A DNA stretch of 64,000 nucleotides, from NCBI GenBank assembly GCA_033807695.1, contig CM066304.1, positions 2,108,001 to 2,172,000 of the forward strand, written 5' to 3'. Shown one piece after another: positions 45,844-57,640 of the stretch. Every line of letters starts with the position of its first letter. The stretch's first letter is position 1. The notes under the pieces were generated by a model. It did not search any database and was not told where the DNA came from. It was given only the letters and a program-made list of their open reading frames with translations. Both the position numbers and the translations under genes were made by a program. Origin of the DNA: Daedaleopsis sinensis (Eukaryota; Basidiomycota; Agaricomycetes; Polyporales; Polyporaceae).

Positions 45844-48800
45844 ATGGCCTCATCCACTGGGTCGTCGGCGACCCTCCACCCGCCGAGGCTCGCCTCCATG
45901 TTCGCGGTCACCCCCAGTGCCCCGGGCACCCCAGTGCACTCCATCCAGACCATGCGTCGCAAGGCCGCAGGGCACTCGGGTCCCTTGACCAAGATCCTCG
46001 TCGCAAACCGTGGTGTACGTCCTATATGCGCTCTCTTTGTCCTTCTGTGGCATTCATGGACCATGATTTGTTCTTCAGGAAATCGCCATCCGTGTCTTCC
46101 GTACCGCCCACGAGCTCGCGATGCACACCGTCGCGATCTTCTCCCATGAGGACAGGCTTTCTGCACATCGCCAGAAGGTATGTGGTCGCTCTGTATATGC
46201 GTCTGTTCTGTCGACATCTGATCCATGGACGGCCCCAGGCGGACGAAGCATACCAAGTCGGGAAGGGCCTTACCCCCGTCGCCGCCTACCTCGCACAAGA
46301 CGACATCATCCGGATCGCCCTTGAACATGGTGTGGATATGATCCACCCTGGGTATGGCCTCTCCTCCGTCCGATTGCGAACACGGTGATCCTCAGAATCG
46401 GAACTCTCCCTCCCCCTTTCCCTCTTTGCAGATATGGTTTCTTGTCTGAGAACGCCGAGTTTGCGCGCAAAGTCGAGATGGCCGGCCTCGCGTTCGTCGG
46501 ACCTTCCCCCGAGGTCATTGACCAGCTTGGAGACAAGACGAAGGCTCGTACGATCGGTGAGTTTCCCAAGGGTAGACGTGCTGCATACACCTGTTGACAG
46601 TCATGTGCAGCGATAAAGGTTGGCGTGCCTGTCGTACCAGGAACCCCTGGTCCCGTCGGAACGTGGACCGAGGCAGATTCCTTCATCAAGGAATATGGTT
46701 TCCCCGGTGAGTAGTACGGTATATAGAGCGTACAGTCACCTGACACACTGTGCAGTTATCATCAAAGCCGCCATGGGCGGAGGAGGTCGTGGTATGCGCG
46801 TCGTCCGCGAGCAGGCAGACTTCAAGGATTCGTTCGAGCGTGCTGTGTCTGAGGCGAAGGCTGCGTTTGGCGACGGGACTGTCTTCATCGAACGCTTCCT
46901 GGAGCGCCCACGCCACATCGAAGTGCAGCTCCTTGCTGACGCTGTTGGCAACACTGTGCACCTCTTCGAGCGTGATTGCTCCGTTCAGCGTCGTCACCAG
47001 AAGGTTGTCGAAGTTGCACCTGCTACTCACCTTCCTGAAGAAGTTCGTAGGGAAATCCTTGCCGATGCGATCAAGCTGGCGAAGAGCGTCGGATACAGAA
47101 ACGCGGGGACTGCTGAGTTCTTGGTCGACCAACAGGGCAGGCACTACTTCATTGAGATCAACCCTCGTATCCAGGTTGAGCATACCATCACCGGTAAATA
47201 TCTCATAGCAGTGTCTCGAAATCTGAATACCCTACTCAATCCCAATCAGAGGAAATCACTAGTATCGACATCGTCGCTGCTCAGATACAAATCGCCGCGG
47301 GTGCAACGCTACCCCAACTCGGTCTTACCCAGGAAGCAATAACCAAGCGCGGCTTTGCGATCCAATGCCGTGTCACTACTGAAGACGCGTCTCAGAATTT
47401 CCAGCCTGACACTGGTAAGATTGAGGTTTACCGTAGCGCTGGTGGCAACGGTGTACGTCTCGACGCCAGCTCCGGTTTCGCTGGTGCCCAGATTACTGTA
47501 AGTGTCCGTGTGGTAAAATATGGTCTCGTAAGATCTGAACGCAGGTCACATCTAGCCCCACTACGATAGTTTGCTGGTGAAGGTGACCGTCAGTGGGACC
47601 ACTTATGAGGTCGCTCGTCGCAAAATGCTTCGCGCACTCGTGGAGTTCCGTATCCGTGGTGTAAAGGTAAACAGTCTTACTGTCACTGCTGATGACACAT
47701 CTAACAACTTTGTTTATAGACCAATATCCCCTTCCTGTTCCGGCTGTTGACCCATGACACCTTCATTGGAGGCAAAACTTGGACGACGGTAAGCATGCTA
47801 ATAAGGGAGCAACTCCATTATATTTGACTAACGTTCGCTGTCAGTTTATCGACGACACGCCTGAGCTGTTCAAGCTGGTCCAGAGTCAGAACCGTGCCCA
47901 GAAGTTGCTGTCATACCTTGGAGATCTCGCTGTGAACGGCTCATCCATCAAGGGACAACAGGGCGAGCCTGGTCTCAAGGAGGAGATCGATGTGCCCAAG
48001 CTGGTGAACCGCGAGAACCCTGACGGCCCACCGCTCGACACCTCCTTCCCTTGCGAGGTTGGATGGCGCAACATTATCGTGGAACATGGTCCGGAGGCCT
48101 TCGCCAAGGCCGTGCGCGAGTATCCCGGTGTCCTGATCATGGACACTACCTGGCGTGATGCGCATCAGTCGTTGCTCGCAACCCGCCTCCGGACGATTGA
48201 CATGGTAAACATCGCAAAGGAGACGAGCTGGGCTCTTGCCAATGCGTACAGTATCGAGTGCTGGGGCGGTGCTACTTTCGACGTCGCGATGCGTTTCTTG
48301 TACGAGGATCCTTGGGAGCGTCTGGTTCGTGTCCACGTACTCGCGTGACCGTGGTTGACTCGACTAAACACAATTGCAGCGCATCTTGAGGAAGCTCGTT
48401 CCGAACATTCCCCTGCAGGCTCTCGTGCGTGGTGCAAACGGTGTCGGATACACCAGCTACCCGTGAGTCTCAGACCGAGGTGCTCACAACCACTGTTATG
48501 CTGATGTTCAATCTAGCGATAATGCCATCTACGACTTCTCCAAGAAGGCTGTGGAGAACGGTCTGGATATTTTCCGCGTGTTCGACTCCTTGAATTATAT
48601 CGGTACATCAGTTTCTATGCGATGCTCATGACCATTACTCACCAATGTCGCAGAGAACGTATGCTAAAAGCCCAACACGCAGATTAATGGTCCTTCACTC
48701 ACACCATTCTCCTAGATGAAACTCGGTATCGATGCTGCGAAGAAGGCCGGTGGTGTCTGCGAGGCTGTTGTCTGCTATACCGGAGATGTCGCGAACCCGA

Positions 48801-50897
48801 AGAAGACGAAGTACACTCTCCAGTACTACCTCGACTTCGTCGACGAGCTCGTTGCTGAGGGTATCCACGTGCTGGGCATCAAGGACATGGCAGGTCTGCT
48901 TAAGCCAGAGGCTGCGAGGGTGTAAGCCTTCACGTAAGAATCGCCAACTGTCCGCGTTGCTGAAGTCTTCATCCTGCAGGCTCATCGGCGCCATCAGGCA
49001 GAAGTACCCTGACCTTCCGATCCATGTGCACTCTCACGACACTGCCGGCATTTCGACTGCCAGTATGCTTGCCGCTGCCGCTGCTGGGGCGGACGTTGTC
49101 GACGTCGCCATTGATAGTAGGAACATCAGAATAGTCGGCCCTTAACCGTTGCGCTGACAGTATGGCCACAGGTATGTCTGGTCTTACGTCGCAGCCCCCC
49201 ATGGGTGCTGTTTGCAGCGCCTTGGAGCAGACCAGCCTTGGCACGGGCATCCGCTATGAGGACATCCAGGCGCTCAACTCGTACTGGACGCAAGTCCGTG
49301 CGTTGTACGCGTGCTTCGAGGCGAACGTTCGTGCATCGGACTCGAGTGTGTTCGATCATGAGATGCCTGGTGGCCAATACACGAACCTGATGGTAAGCCT
49401 TCATTTGTAGCGTCTTGTGTGGACCTGCACTGATTCGGGGCATCCCTAGTTCCAAGCGGCACAGCTCGGACTTGGGACTCAATGGACCGGTGAGTTCGCA
49501 ACCCCCGTTCAGAAAGACGGGATAACAGAAGGCTAATATCGGGGTGCAGAGGTTAAGAAGAAGTACATCGAGGCGAACGAGCTGGTGAGTGAATTTCGGA
49601 CGGCTCCCCAGCGCCCCTGTACTGATGGTCTCCGACAGTGTGGGGATATCATCAAGGTGAAAGAGTTTCTCGTACAGGGTCGTCTGAGAACACTTCTTAA
49701 TTTGTGACGGAAATCAGGTCACGCCCTCATCGAAAGTCGTTGGCGACTTCGCGCAGTGGATGGTCCAGAACAACGTCTCTAAGCAGGACGTTATTGACCG
49801 CGCAGATCAACTCGACTTCCCTTCGTCTGTTGTGGAGTTCTTCCAGGGTTACCTTGGTCAACCTGTCGGCGGCTTCCCCGAGCCTCTTCGCAGCAAGATC
49901 ATCCGTAACAAGCCCAAGATTGACGGCAGACCCGGAGCTGGCATGGCGCCCATTGAGTTCAAGAAGGTCAAGGCGGAGCTCCGCAGCAAGTTCGGCAAGC
50001 ACATCACGGACTCCGATGTCACGTCGTATGTCATGTACCCGAAGGTAAGCAGCGGCCGGTGTGTCAACGGACAAATCGGATTTGAATGCTGATGCGATAT
50101 GTTCAGGTGTTCGAGGAGTACCAGGGCTTCATCGAGAAGTATGGCGACCTGAGGTATGTAATCGAGTTCTTTCCACTGGACTGCTGGCCTGGGATCTGAA
50201 GCTCGCCATACAGTGTCGTACCCACGCGTTACTTCCTTTCCCGTCCAGACATCGAGAAGGAGATGATGATTGAAATCGAGAAGGGCAAGACGCTCATCAT
50301 TCGTCTCATGGCCGTCGGCCCTGTCATTGAAGGTCGTGCTCAACGTGACGTTTGGTTCGAGGTCAACGGAGAGGTGAAGAACTATGCGCGATGCCCTCGC
50401 AGACCGATTCTCATCGTGCATGCAGATTCGCGCAGTGTCTGTTGATGACAAGAACTCCGCAGTTGAGACCCTGTCACGCGAAAAGGCGACAAACGAGCCA
50501 GGCTCCGTGGGTGCGCCCATGTCTGGCGTCGTCGTCGAGGTCCGTGTCAAGGAAGGTGCAGAGATCAAGAAGGGCGACCCGATCTGCGGTATGTCATGTC
50601 ATGTCCGCCGTGCTATAGTTGCAACGTACTGATGAGATGCTCGCGACCACCAGTGATGAGCGCGATGAAGGTGTGTCAACGTGTGTCCGATATGACCCAA
50701 CTGGATTCTGATCGTACTCTTCTTGCACAGATGGAGTCTGCTGTCACTGCGCCGGTGTCCGGCCATATCAAGCGTGTTGTTGTGCATGAAGGTGAGCTGC
50801 TCTGCCGTGGTCTGGAGCCCTTGCACGAGATTGACACAGGCGTTGCATAGGGGACTCGATCAACCAGGGCGACTTGGTCGTGGAGATCGTGCACTGA
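45844..50897 (+). CDS. PYC: Pyruvate carboxylase
   Basis: Biotin enzyme that makes oxaloacetate from pyruvate, bicarbonate and ATP, cytosolic in most fungi. The start [14 protein letters not shown] is followed by biotin-carboxylase motifs [48 protein letters not shown] and [12 protein letters not shown]. The carboxyltransferase domain has [40 protein letters not shown] and the tetramerisation region. The biotin-carboxyl-carrier domain ends with MSAMKMES, where the second Lys of AMKM is biotinylated, and finishes VVEIVH. More than 20 exons are needed. Very short ones include 48654-48658 (5 nt, codes the EN of YIENMK) and 50654-50670 (17 nt, MSAMK), so the biotin motif spans an intron. About 1,190 residues. 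The gene looks intact. Confidence 0.95.
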
Positions 50898-51245
50898 GGT
50901 TTCTGCATTCCTTTCCCTTCCTCTCTACGACCATGATACGACGTGTAAGAATACAATAGAAGTCGATACCTAGGTGCTACGAATACTGCATGAATAGACC
51001 CCGCATCATTCTCCGTGACCGGAGGTCATGTGTGCTGCTGATGTCCAGCTATTTCGCAGCGTTCGGACGTTGCTTCCGAGGGCCGGAAGTCCTGGTTGTC
51101 CTGAAAGCCCGAAGATGTCTTCTTACCGGCGACAAATGGAGCTTTGGACGCGAGACCACGACGCTTGTCATGGAATTTACACAGGTGCAATGACGGAAGC
51201 CTCCATCTGTGAAGATAGGTAGAAATGATGACAATTAGAGACCAT
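50898..51245. other. Downstream flank of pyruvate carboxylase
   Basis: No supported gene. It would contain the pyruvate carboxylase 3' untranslated region and polyadenylation site. Confidence 0.45.
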
Positions 51246-51480
51246 TGGGGCGCACACCTTCATCGCGCCCATCACTGGTGCATCACTGACGGATGCGAGC
51301 AGTTCAACACGACGTTTCCATTCCTGCATTACGCGCCGCAGACCGGGTCTTTGTTCTTGATCCCTCCCCGTCGGACCTCGACGACAACGCCGGATGTGGG
51401 CGCACCAACAGGGCCTGGGTCATTCGAGGTCATTCGTCGGCCCTTTCACGAGTCGCAGTGGGATAACGAAACTACTGCGT
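51246..51480 (-). pseudogene. Inverted, decayed copy of the pyruvate carboxylase biotin region
   Basis: On the minus strand this stretch repeats the sequence around the biotin-domain exons of the gene just upstream, in the opposite orientation. Matching parts include GTGCGCCCAC, GTCGTCGAGGTCCG, and the 17-nt exon with its flanking splice sites (51258-51274, encoding MGAMK instead of MSAMK). Intron sequence is present, so it arose by DNA duplication and not retroposition. An in-frame stop and base changes show it is dead. Its distance from the parent segment is about 750 bp. Confidence 0.8.
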
Positions 51481-52179
51481 TCGCTCGCCAGTTCTAAATT
51501 CATGACATCCGGTACTTCCTCGCCATGTCTGTCTTAGCAAGCTAACTTCGACGCGCGGAGACTATAGAGAGCTCGGGTACCTGGTCACACGAGTGGAGGT
51601 CCAGTTCGCCGTTGGCCTTATCGTCGACAGCTGCTTCTCTTGGTCACGATCCGGATGGTGGTCCGAGGTGGAACAATGAGCTGCATGAGTAGAGCGTTGT
51701 AAAGGAACCCTCCTGCGTCATTGGTGCTAATGCGTGGTGGAGTGCGGGATCGTGTAGTATGGTTGACGGGGACGGCGTTCAAGATGCAGAGCCATACTTG
51801 GAATCCCTCTCTGATCTTTGGGTTCGTTGGTCGGATTGAGGCAGCGGGGACACGTAATGGGTGAGCCACTTCGTCCCGGCGGCAGAAGCACGTCCCCCAC
51901 AGTTCAGACAGGGGACAAGAAGCCGCAACTCCGCACGTATCGCCTCAAAGGATAACGGCACACACCACATTCGTGTCGTCAGGGCGCACTCCCAGGAGCG
52001 TGACAGAAGCTGAATAGGTCCTACTTGGCCGAGGATAAGCTAACTGACGGACAACCTGAATGTTTCGCATGTAAGTATACGTGGTCCGTCATGTGCTCGC
52101 ACCAGTGCGACTCCGACCGTGACGATCGGGGACTCTCCATATGGGCATGTGGCCCCGGCCCCGCAGGCTCGAGTTAGGC
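51481..52179. other. No supported feature
   Basis: About 700 bp without a convincing ORF. The right end should hold the 3' untranslated region of the minus-strand nitronate monooxygenase. Confidence 0.45.
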
Positions 52180-53595
52180 TCACAGGAGCTGCTGGGATCT
52201 CTGCAGCTGCCGCACGACGTCCGTGTGTAGCTCTGCCATCACGTCCTGCGCCGTGCAATCAGCCAACGCGTTCGAACGAGCAGAGGCCATTCAGTGACCC
52301 TGCGGCGTGAGTATGAGTACTCACCTTCACTGGTTTGATCTCCTCCATGAGAGACACGCCCTGCCCGCTCCACACGACCATGTAGGCGGCGTCCCCCTCT
52401 TGGGTGCCCTTCGCGAGCCGTTCCCGGACAGTCTCGTGCGGGACCCCGGCGTCGATGTCGTCGCATATCCTGTTCCGGATCCCGCGCCCATCAATGCCTG
52501 CGGGCCAGCCGTACGTGCCCCGCGCGTAGTCGAGCGCGAGCGTCCGGGTCGTGGAGCCGGACTTGGCGGCAAGAAGCGCGGCCTTCTGCGCGTTGGAGTA
52601 CGGACTTTCGGGCGTGAGCAGGAAGCGGGTGCCCAGGACGGCCCCGGCTGCCCCCAGGGTGAGGTACGCGGCGACTTGGGTGCCGTTCGCCATCCCGCCC
52701 GCAGCGAGGATGGGAGGCGCGCTGTCAAACGGGGACAGGGCGGCGAGGATCTCGGAGACGAGCGTGAACGTGCTGGGCGTCGAGGCGCCCCCGTGACCAC
52801 CAGACTCGTTTCCTGGATGACAGTGTGCGGGTGAGTGCGTGTGAATGGAGGAGAGGTGAGAGGAAAAGAACGGGGATGCTCGGGTTTCGGGAGTTCGTCC
52901 CGGTCGTGTACGTGTGCGACGAGAATGGGTCAGGATGCGAACCTTGGGCAACGATCACGTCCGCCTTCCACTCATTCGCCGCAAGAAGCGCTTCCTCGAC
53001 CGACGTGACTTGGACGAAGATGAGGGGCTTGTCGGTGGAGCTTGCACGGGCGGATGAGGTCCGAGTATATTTGATCCAGCGGTACACGTCATTGCCAAAT
53101 GCAAGCCAGATCGCCTGAACGTTGCTCTCGAGGGCGACATCGACGAGTTCCTTAGCAGCTTGTTCGTCTGTATCGAGCATCCATGCAATGAAGCCGACCC
53201 CGATGGGGAGCGGTCTATCCCCGAGCTCCGGGAAGCTCTTCCGGACCACGGCGAGGTCCTCGCGCAGCTTCGCGGGGGGGATGCGGGCTGCAAACGTACA
53301 CATAGGCGTATCAGATTAAGCAGCCAACGAAGCGGAGAGAGCCGTGCCTGCTCCTACGAAACCAAAACCCCCGCCTCGGGTCACCTCGGCCTAGAAATGA
53401 CAGGTGAATAGAGTGTCATTGCTGGAGGCTTTACGTGTATACTCACGGCGAGGTGGGCGGACGTACCGCCGGCCATGGCGCCACAGACGACTGGAAGACG
53501 AACGCCTGCGAGGGTGGCATTAAGAGCTATCTATGGCAGCAGCGTGGAAGGAACATACCAAGCAGACGGGTTAAACTGGTCTTGACGGCTTGCAT
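52180..53595 (-). CDS. Nitronate monooxygenase (2-nitropropane dioxygenase-like)
   Basis: FMN-dependent TIM-barrel enzyme that oxidises alkyl nitronates such as propionate-3-nitronate, a detoxification role. The start at 53595 (MQAVKTSLTRLL) leads through a short intron into GVRLPVVCGAMAGGTSAHLA. GGGFGFVG, PPAKLREDLAVV, LPIGVGFIAWML, QAIWLAFGND, FVQVTSVEEA and ADVIVAQG follow. The FMN phosphate region is NESGGHGGASTPS, then ILAAGGMANGTQVAAYLTLGA and GTRFLLTPES. The C-terminus is ELHTDVVRQLQRSQQLL. About six exons are inferred. Motif order and length (roughly 340 residues) match fungal class I enzymes. The exact substrate is not known. Confidence 0.88.
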
Positions 53596-53948
53596 AGTGA
53601 GATATTGAGATGGGAATCGGGATGGAACTTTCGTGGTTGGTGGACGTGCTCACTTCGGAGGATCGATAGGAGGATTTATGAAGCCAACTCGTTCGGAGAC
53701 AATTCACCGATGACTCCGATCGAGTAAGCCATGACCATGGTGAAGCCCCCGAATCAACTCTAGTCTCACGTGTGCTTGGACTCAAGCGGTTCGTCGTCGT
53801 CGTCATCGTCGTTCGCGTTTGATGCACTAACTTCGCCATTTCATCATACCTTGCATCGACCTGCTCGTCCGAATCCATGGGAGGGAGGGTACGAGCTCGA
53901 GTGATTGTTTACGAACCCGATACGCGCTGAATGGTTGCAAGGTCTGTG
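53596..53948. other. Upstream region of nitronate monooxygenase
   Basis: A minus-strand open frame from 53878 (MDSDEQVDARYDEM) runs through here, but its composition after the first 20 residues is poor and no splice model made sense. It may be promoter and leader only. Confidence 0.4.
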
Positions 53949-54308
53949 TCAGGAGGGTGTGTGTGTGATGGATTGTGGGCTCGAGAGCTTCAACTTGGAT
54001 GAATCATGAAGGGACCACGTCGGAGAGACGAGCGAGTCGGCCTCGGTAGATTCGGCGTTCGGTGATGTACGGTCGTAAATCGTCAATCTGGCGAGCTGAT
54101 CTTGAATAGCTTGGTGCTCGCACAAGCCAACGCTCAACGCACAATACACGGCTTCAGACAGTGCTGAGTCGTGTAGCAAGTACAGTATAGTAGTTGAGCA
54201 TATGTGCCGCGAGATGATGTACTCACCTTCAAGTACGCCTTCGATCAAAAACAAGTTACTCATCGGATAGAAAGCTCTCCCCATAAAGTGGTTTACTAGC
54301 GCATGCAC
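53949..54308 (-). CDS. Small hypothetical protein
   Basis: Open frame from ATG 54308 to stop at 53949, 119 codons, starting MHALVNHFMGRAFYPMSNLF. A 75-nt segment with GTGAGT and a 3' AG (about 54153-54227) could be a frame-preserving intron, giving 94 residues with VYCALSVGLCEHQAIQDQLA after the junction. No domain is recognised. The C-terminus is Ser/Thr/Pro-rich. It is divergent from the SmB gene 200 bp away, which gives it a plausible promoter. It could still be a chance ORF. Confidence 0.35.
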   Translation of the reverse strand: MHALVNHFMGRAFYPMSNLFLIEGVLEGEYIISRHICSTTILYLLHDSALSEAVYCALSVGLCEHQAIQDQLARLTIYDRTSPNAESTEADSLVSPTWSLHDSSKLKLSSPQSITHTPS

Positions 54309-54511
54309 GACCAGTACTAGATGCTAACGTCGAAATATTGCAACGGACGCAGGAGGAGGAGGTTCAGGCTGACAGGAAGGGACCTCTCGCGCGTCTACTA
54401 CTAGCGCCGACTACAGCGTGTTGCTTGCACTTGTTTGGTGCCTGCTACTGAGCTCGCGCCCATCGTCCTTGCGTACGCCGTCTGCCTCGTCCACGAAAAT
54501 CGTCGCCCAAC

Positions 54512-55287
54512 ATGGTCAGTTCGCTCCCTATGCGCAACAGAAATACCGCTGACAACATTGTAGCCTCCGCCAAAATCCAAGGGTGGCAAAATGCTGAGCC
54601 TCATCAACTGGAGGCTCAAGGTCACCATCAACGATGGCCGCGCATTCGTCGGCCAGATGCTCGCCTTTGACCGCCACATGAACCTCGTTCTCGCCGAGTG
54701 CGAGGAGTTCCGCCGTGTCCGCCCAAAAAAGAAGGCCGGCGAGACTGAGGCGGGGCCGATGCAGGAGATGAAACGCACGCTGGGCCTGGTCATTCTCCGC
54801 GGCGAGACAGTCGTCAGTTTGAGCGTGGAGGGCCCCCCGCCGACGACGGATGAGGACAAGAAGAATGCCGTGCGTAACTTTACTGTGTTTCGAGTGACAT
54901 CGGGAGTGCTCAGTTGTACATCGCAGCTGCCGTTCGGTCCTGGAAGAGGAGCACCTGCCGGACGAGGGATGGGCATGATGCCTCCGGGTAAGCTCTCTGT
55001 TTCCTTTTACCATCCACGTGTGGTCCGTTTAGCGTACCTGCTCTAGGTATGCCTGCTGGGCTCGGAAGACCGCCGATGCCATTCGCGCCTCCCGGTATGC
55101 CAGGTGCCCCTGGCGCGCCTCCGCCAGGTTTCCGTCCTCCAGGCTTCCCTGGCGGTCCGCCGGGTATGCCTTTCCCCCCTCCCCCAGGCTTCGGTGGGCC
55201 CCCTCCTGGGTACGTGGTCATTGAATGACATTCGTTATGTTTACTGACTTCTGATCGGCCTCCAGGTTCCAGCCTCCACCCCAGTAA
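54512..55287 (+). CDS. SMB1: Small nuclear ribonucleoprotein SmB
   Basis: Core spliceosomal Sm-ring protein binding the U-snRNA Sm site in the nucleus. Five exons (54512-54514, 54564-54869, 54927-54987, 55047-55209, 55266-55287) give 184 residues. The first exon is just the ATG codon. The Sm1 motif is visible as LINWRLKVTINDGRAFVGQ with the loop AFDRHMNLVLAECEEF, and Sm2 as TLGLVILRGETVVSLSVEGPP. The C-terminal tail is Pro/Gly/Met-rich (PPGMPGAPGAPPPGF and similar), typical of SmB, and ends FQPPPQ. The gene looks intact. Confidence 0.93.
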
Positions 55288-57214
55288 AATGTTGTATTTT
55301 TGCGGAGCCAATTGCAGGCGTTGTACTCTTTGTTCCTTGTTGTCTTCCCATCGATACGATGACCCTCCAACTAGTGCTGACATGCCGACCGCACCTATCT
55401 CTTGTTCGTCCTTGATCCGTGGTCGCGAAGAGGGCTTCGCGACATTCGGGCATCCGCAAGTAGGAAAGTTGCTAGAGAGTGCTGTCGCTGGTAGGCTCTT
55501 GATTGCAGGTTTGTATACGTCGAGTGTGACGATTCATGTCAATCATCATATCTGTTGTTCGCAACCGAATGGTTTATCGTTGACGTCTGCACGTCATTTG
55601 ATTGCAATTGCTCTGCTTGGCTTGCAAGTCGCAGCTCGCCGCCGGCGCTGCGTACACTATACTCGACTTCCATCAGATGACGAAAGTGTTGGTGACGTCT
55701 CTCGAGTCCACTAGCTTTTTGAGGACATTGATGTACCTGTAAACAGGGGAACGACCACCCGATATTATATGGCTACCTTCTATCGACACGGTAACAGCGC
55801 AATGCAGGGCAAAGCCATTGCGATGGCAACCTAGGACATGTGCAATTTGCTACAACAACCCTTGTAGGTGGACAAAGTTGTATATTTCTATCATGGTTAG
55901 CTACGGAGACTAACGAAGCTGTCGTAGCCATCGTCCGCATTCAACCCACGTTCCTGGTTCCTTAAGGATGGTTCTCCCGCGAATTCAACAACTAGCACGT
56001 CTTGACACTTGTCCACAAGTGTCCATATCCAAATGGTCAGCAATCCATGATCCATCAAGGGACTCTTCGCCTGCGCGCTGCCGCACACCACACCACGAGG
56101 CCTCAGATATCAGGGAAATGGGGTCGTACTGTGCCGGGTAGCTGATACCGCCTTGGGTAGTCTTATACTGCCAGACATATACACTATTGCTATGTTGTGA
56201 GTGGACCGCTGTTAGGGTGTTTTGCAGCGCTGACGACGACATGTCCACACAACTCGACAGTGCTAGCCACGGACATTCTGCGCCCGATACGATTTGTATG
56301 TCTCAAAATGCGCGGCGACATACTATGTGCGTTGGCACGTCCACTGTATGACCGTGGGCGGCGCGCCGTCACGCTCGTTGCAGTGCGCACTGAGCGAAAT
56401 TCACGGATAGGATCGAGCAGATCCATCTCGATACTTCCGCAGCGGGGCCCACCCGTCGTAACCCGACTTCGGCACCGACCCCTGTGACGATGGTCGAAGT
56501 CTTGCGATGATAGAGCCTGCCAAGGATGTTCTGAACATGATACTTATGCCGCTTGCTGAGCAGCGGATTGCGCGGATCGCGGAATCGCTTGCGCCGCGCT
56601 AGCACGCTTTGGGGAGACCCGGTCCCCCGGAGTGGGCCCCGCCGCCACCAGGGGGGTCTGAGGATGTGCGAAGCCGCGGCATGACGTCGCCGGTGCTAGC
56701 GTGGTGGGGGAGAGAAGGAGAAGGGGAGGAGGAGAAATGGGGGCGGTATGCGCAACACCACCGCACGGTGCTTATCAGGATACATGCCGCGCTAGAAGAC
56801 GAGCTAGGGACGACGGATCGTTTTGGGGGTGCGAGTCTGTGAAGGAGGGTCGCATTGTTTTCTTCGCCCGCTATCGTACTGACACCGGAGCGGCGGAGCC
56901 AAGGCCCAAGGCTTTGCCTTGGGGTGAGCTCGAGTATGATGGCTATGGTACATAGTCGTGCGTGTGCATGGTGCAGAACCCTCGAGGCTTGAAAAGATGG
57001 AGAAAGGTTGGATGGGTCATGCGCCCTGAGAAAGACGTTTGCGAACTCGAAGAAGATGACCCGTCTGTGAGCTTGGTGGTTTCTTTAGTCCACTTGTGGT
57101 AAGTCAGACCGTGGCACATATGCATAGTCAACTCGAAACGTTACTCACTCACTCGCATTTGCTGAGAAGCACGCCCCATCTCGGCGGCTGGTGTGTGCAT
57201 GGCCAACGTGTTGT
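55288..57214. other. Gene-poor interval
   Basis: 1.9 kb with several ORFs of 60-140 codons on both strands but no recognisable domain and no consistent splice model. A minus-strand stretch near 56605-56490 (containing YHVQNILGRLYHRK) looks protein-like but ends quickly. I do not call a gene. Confidence 0.45.
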
Positions 57215-57640
57215 TCACATCTGGTAGAAGACGACGACAGCGACGGCCTCGGAGCGCACTATGGCCAGCAGCAAGTACATGTCCGTCCTCCCGCAGGCGT
57301 TGAAGTCCTCGAGGTCGCCTCTGCCGGGCTTGGACCTGATAGAGGTGTCGATGGACAGACAGAGCGCGGCATGCCGCTAGATCGCATAAACGAACACGGC
57401 GCCGACGACGCCTGTCACCCTGGTTGTCGGGCGGTCTGGAGGAGTGGCTATACTGTCACGCGAGTCAGGGGAGGGCGCACCAGGCATATGGCAGTAGGGA
57501 CCACTTGCCTGACGTGCATGTACGTGAACATCGCGCCGGCACTGCCGATGATCAGTACCGGGGAGGCGGACTGCCAATACCGGTCGGGCGCGTCGCTGAC
57601 CGCGGGGAGGTCACGGTTGCGACGATCACGAATGTCTGCC
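57215..57640 (-). pseudogene. MFS transporter, decayed C-terminal fragment
   Basis: Read on the minus strand, short pieces resemble the end of a DHA2-type major-facilitator drug transporter of basidiomycetes. These are DRYWQSASPVLIIGSAGAMF, then TGVVGAVFVYA, LSIDTSI and FNACGRTDMYLLLAIV with a final VVVFYQM before the stop at 57215. A stop codon and loss of frame separate the pieces, and no N-terminal part is visible upstream. The resemblance is from memory of the family, so the call is moderate. Confidence 0.45.

Noticed and set aside
53531..53878. Possible small gene starting MDSDEQVDARYDEM
   Set aside because: Only the first residues look coding. Alternative frames with an Asp run or a GGFTMVMAYSIGVIG segment could not be joined by usable introns.
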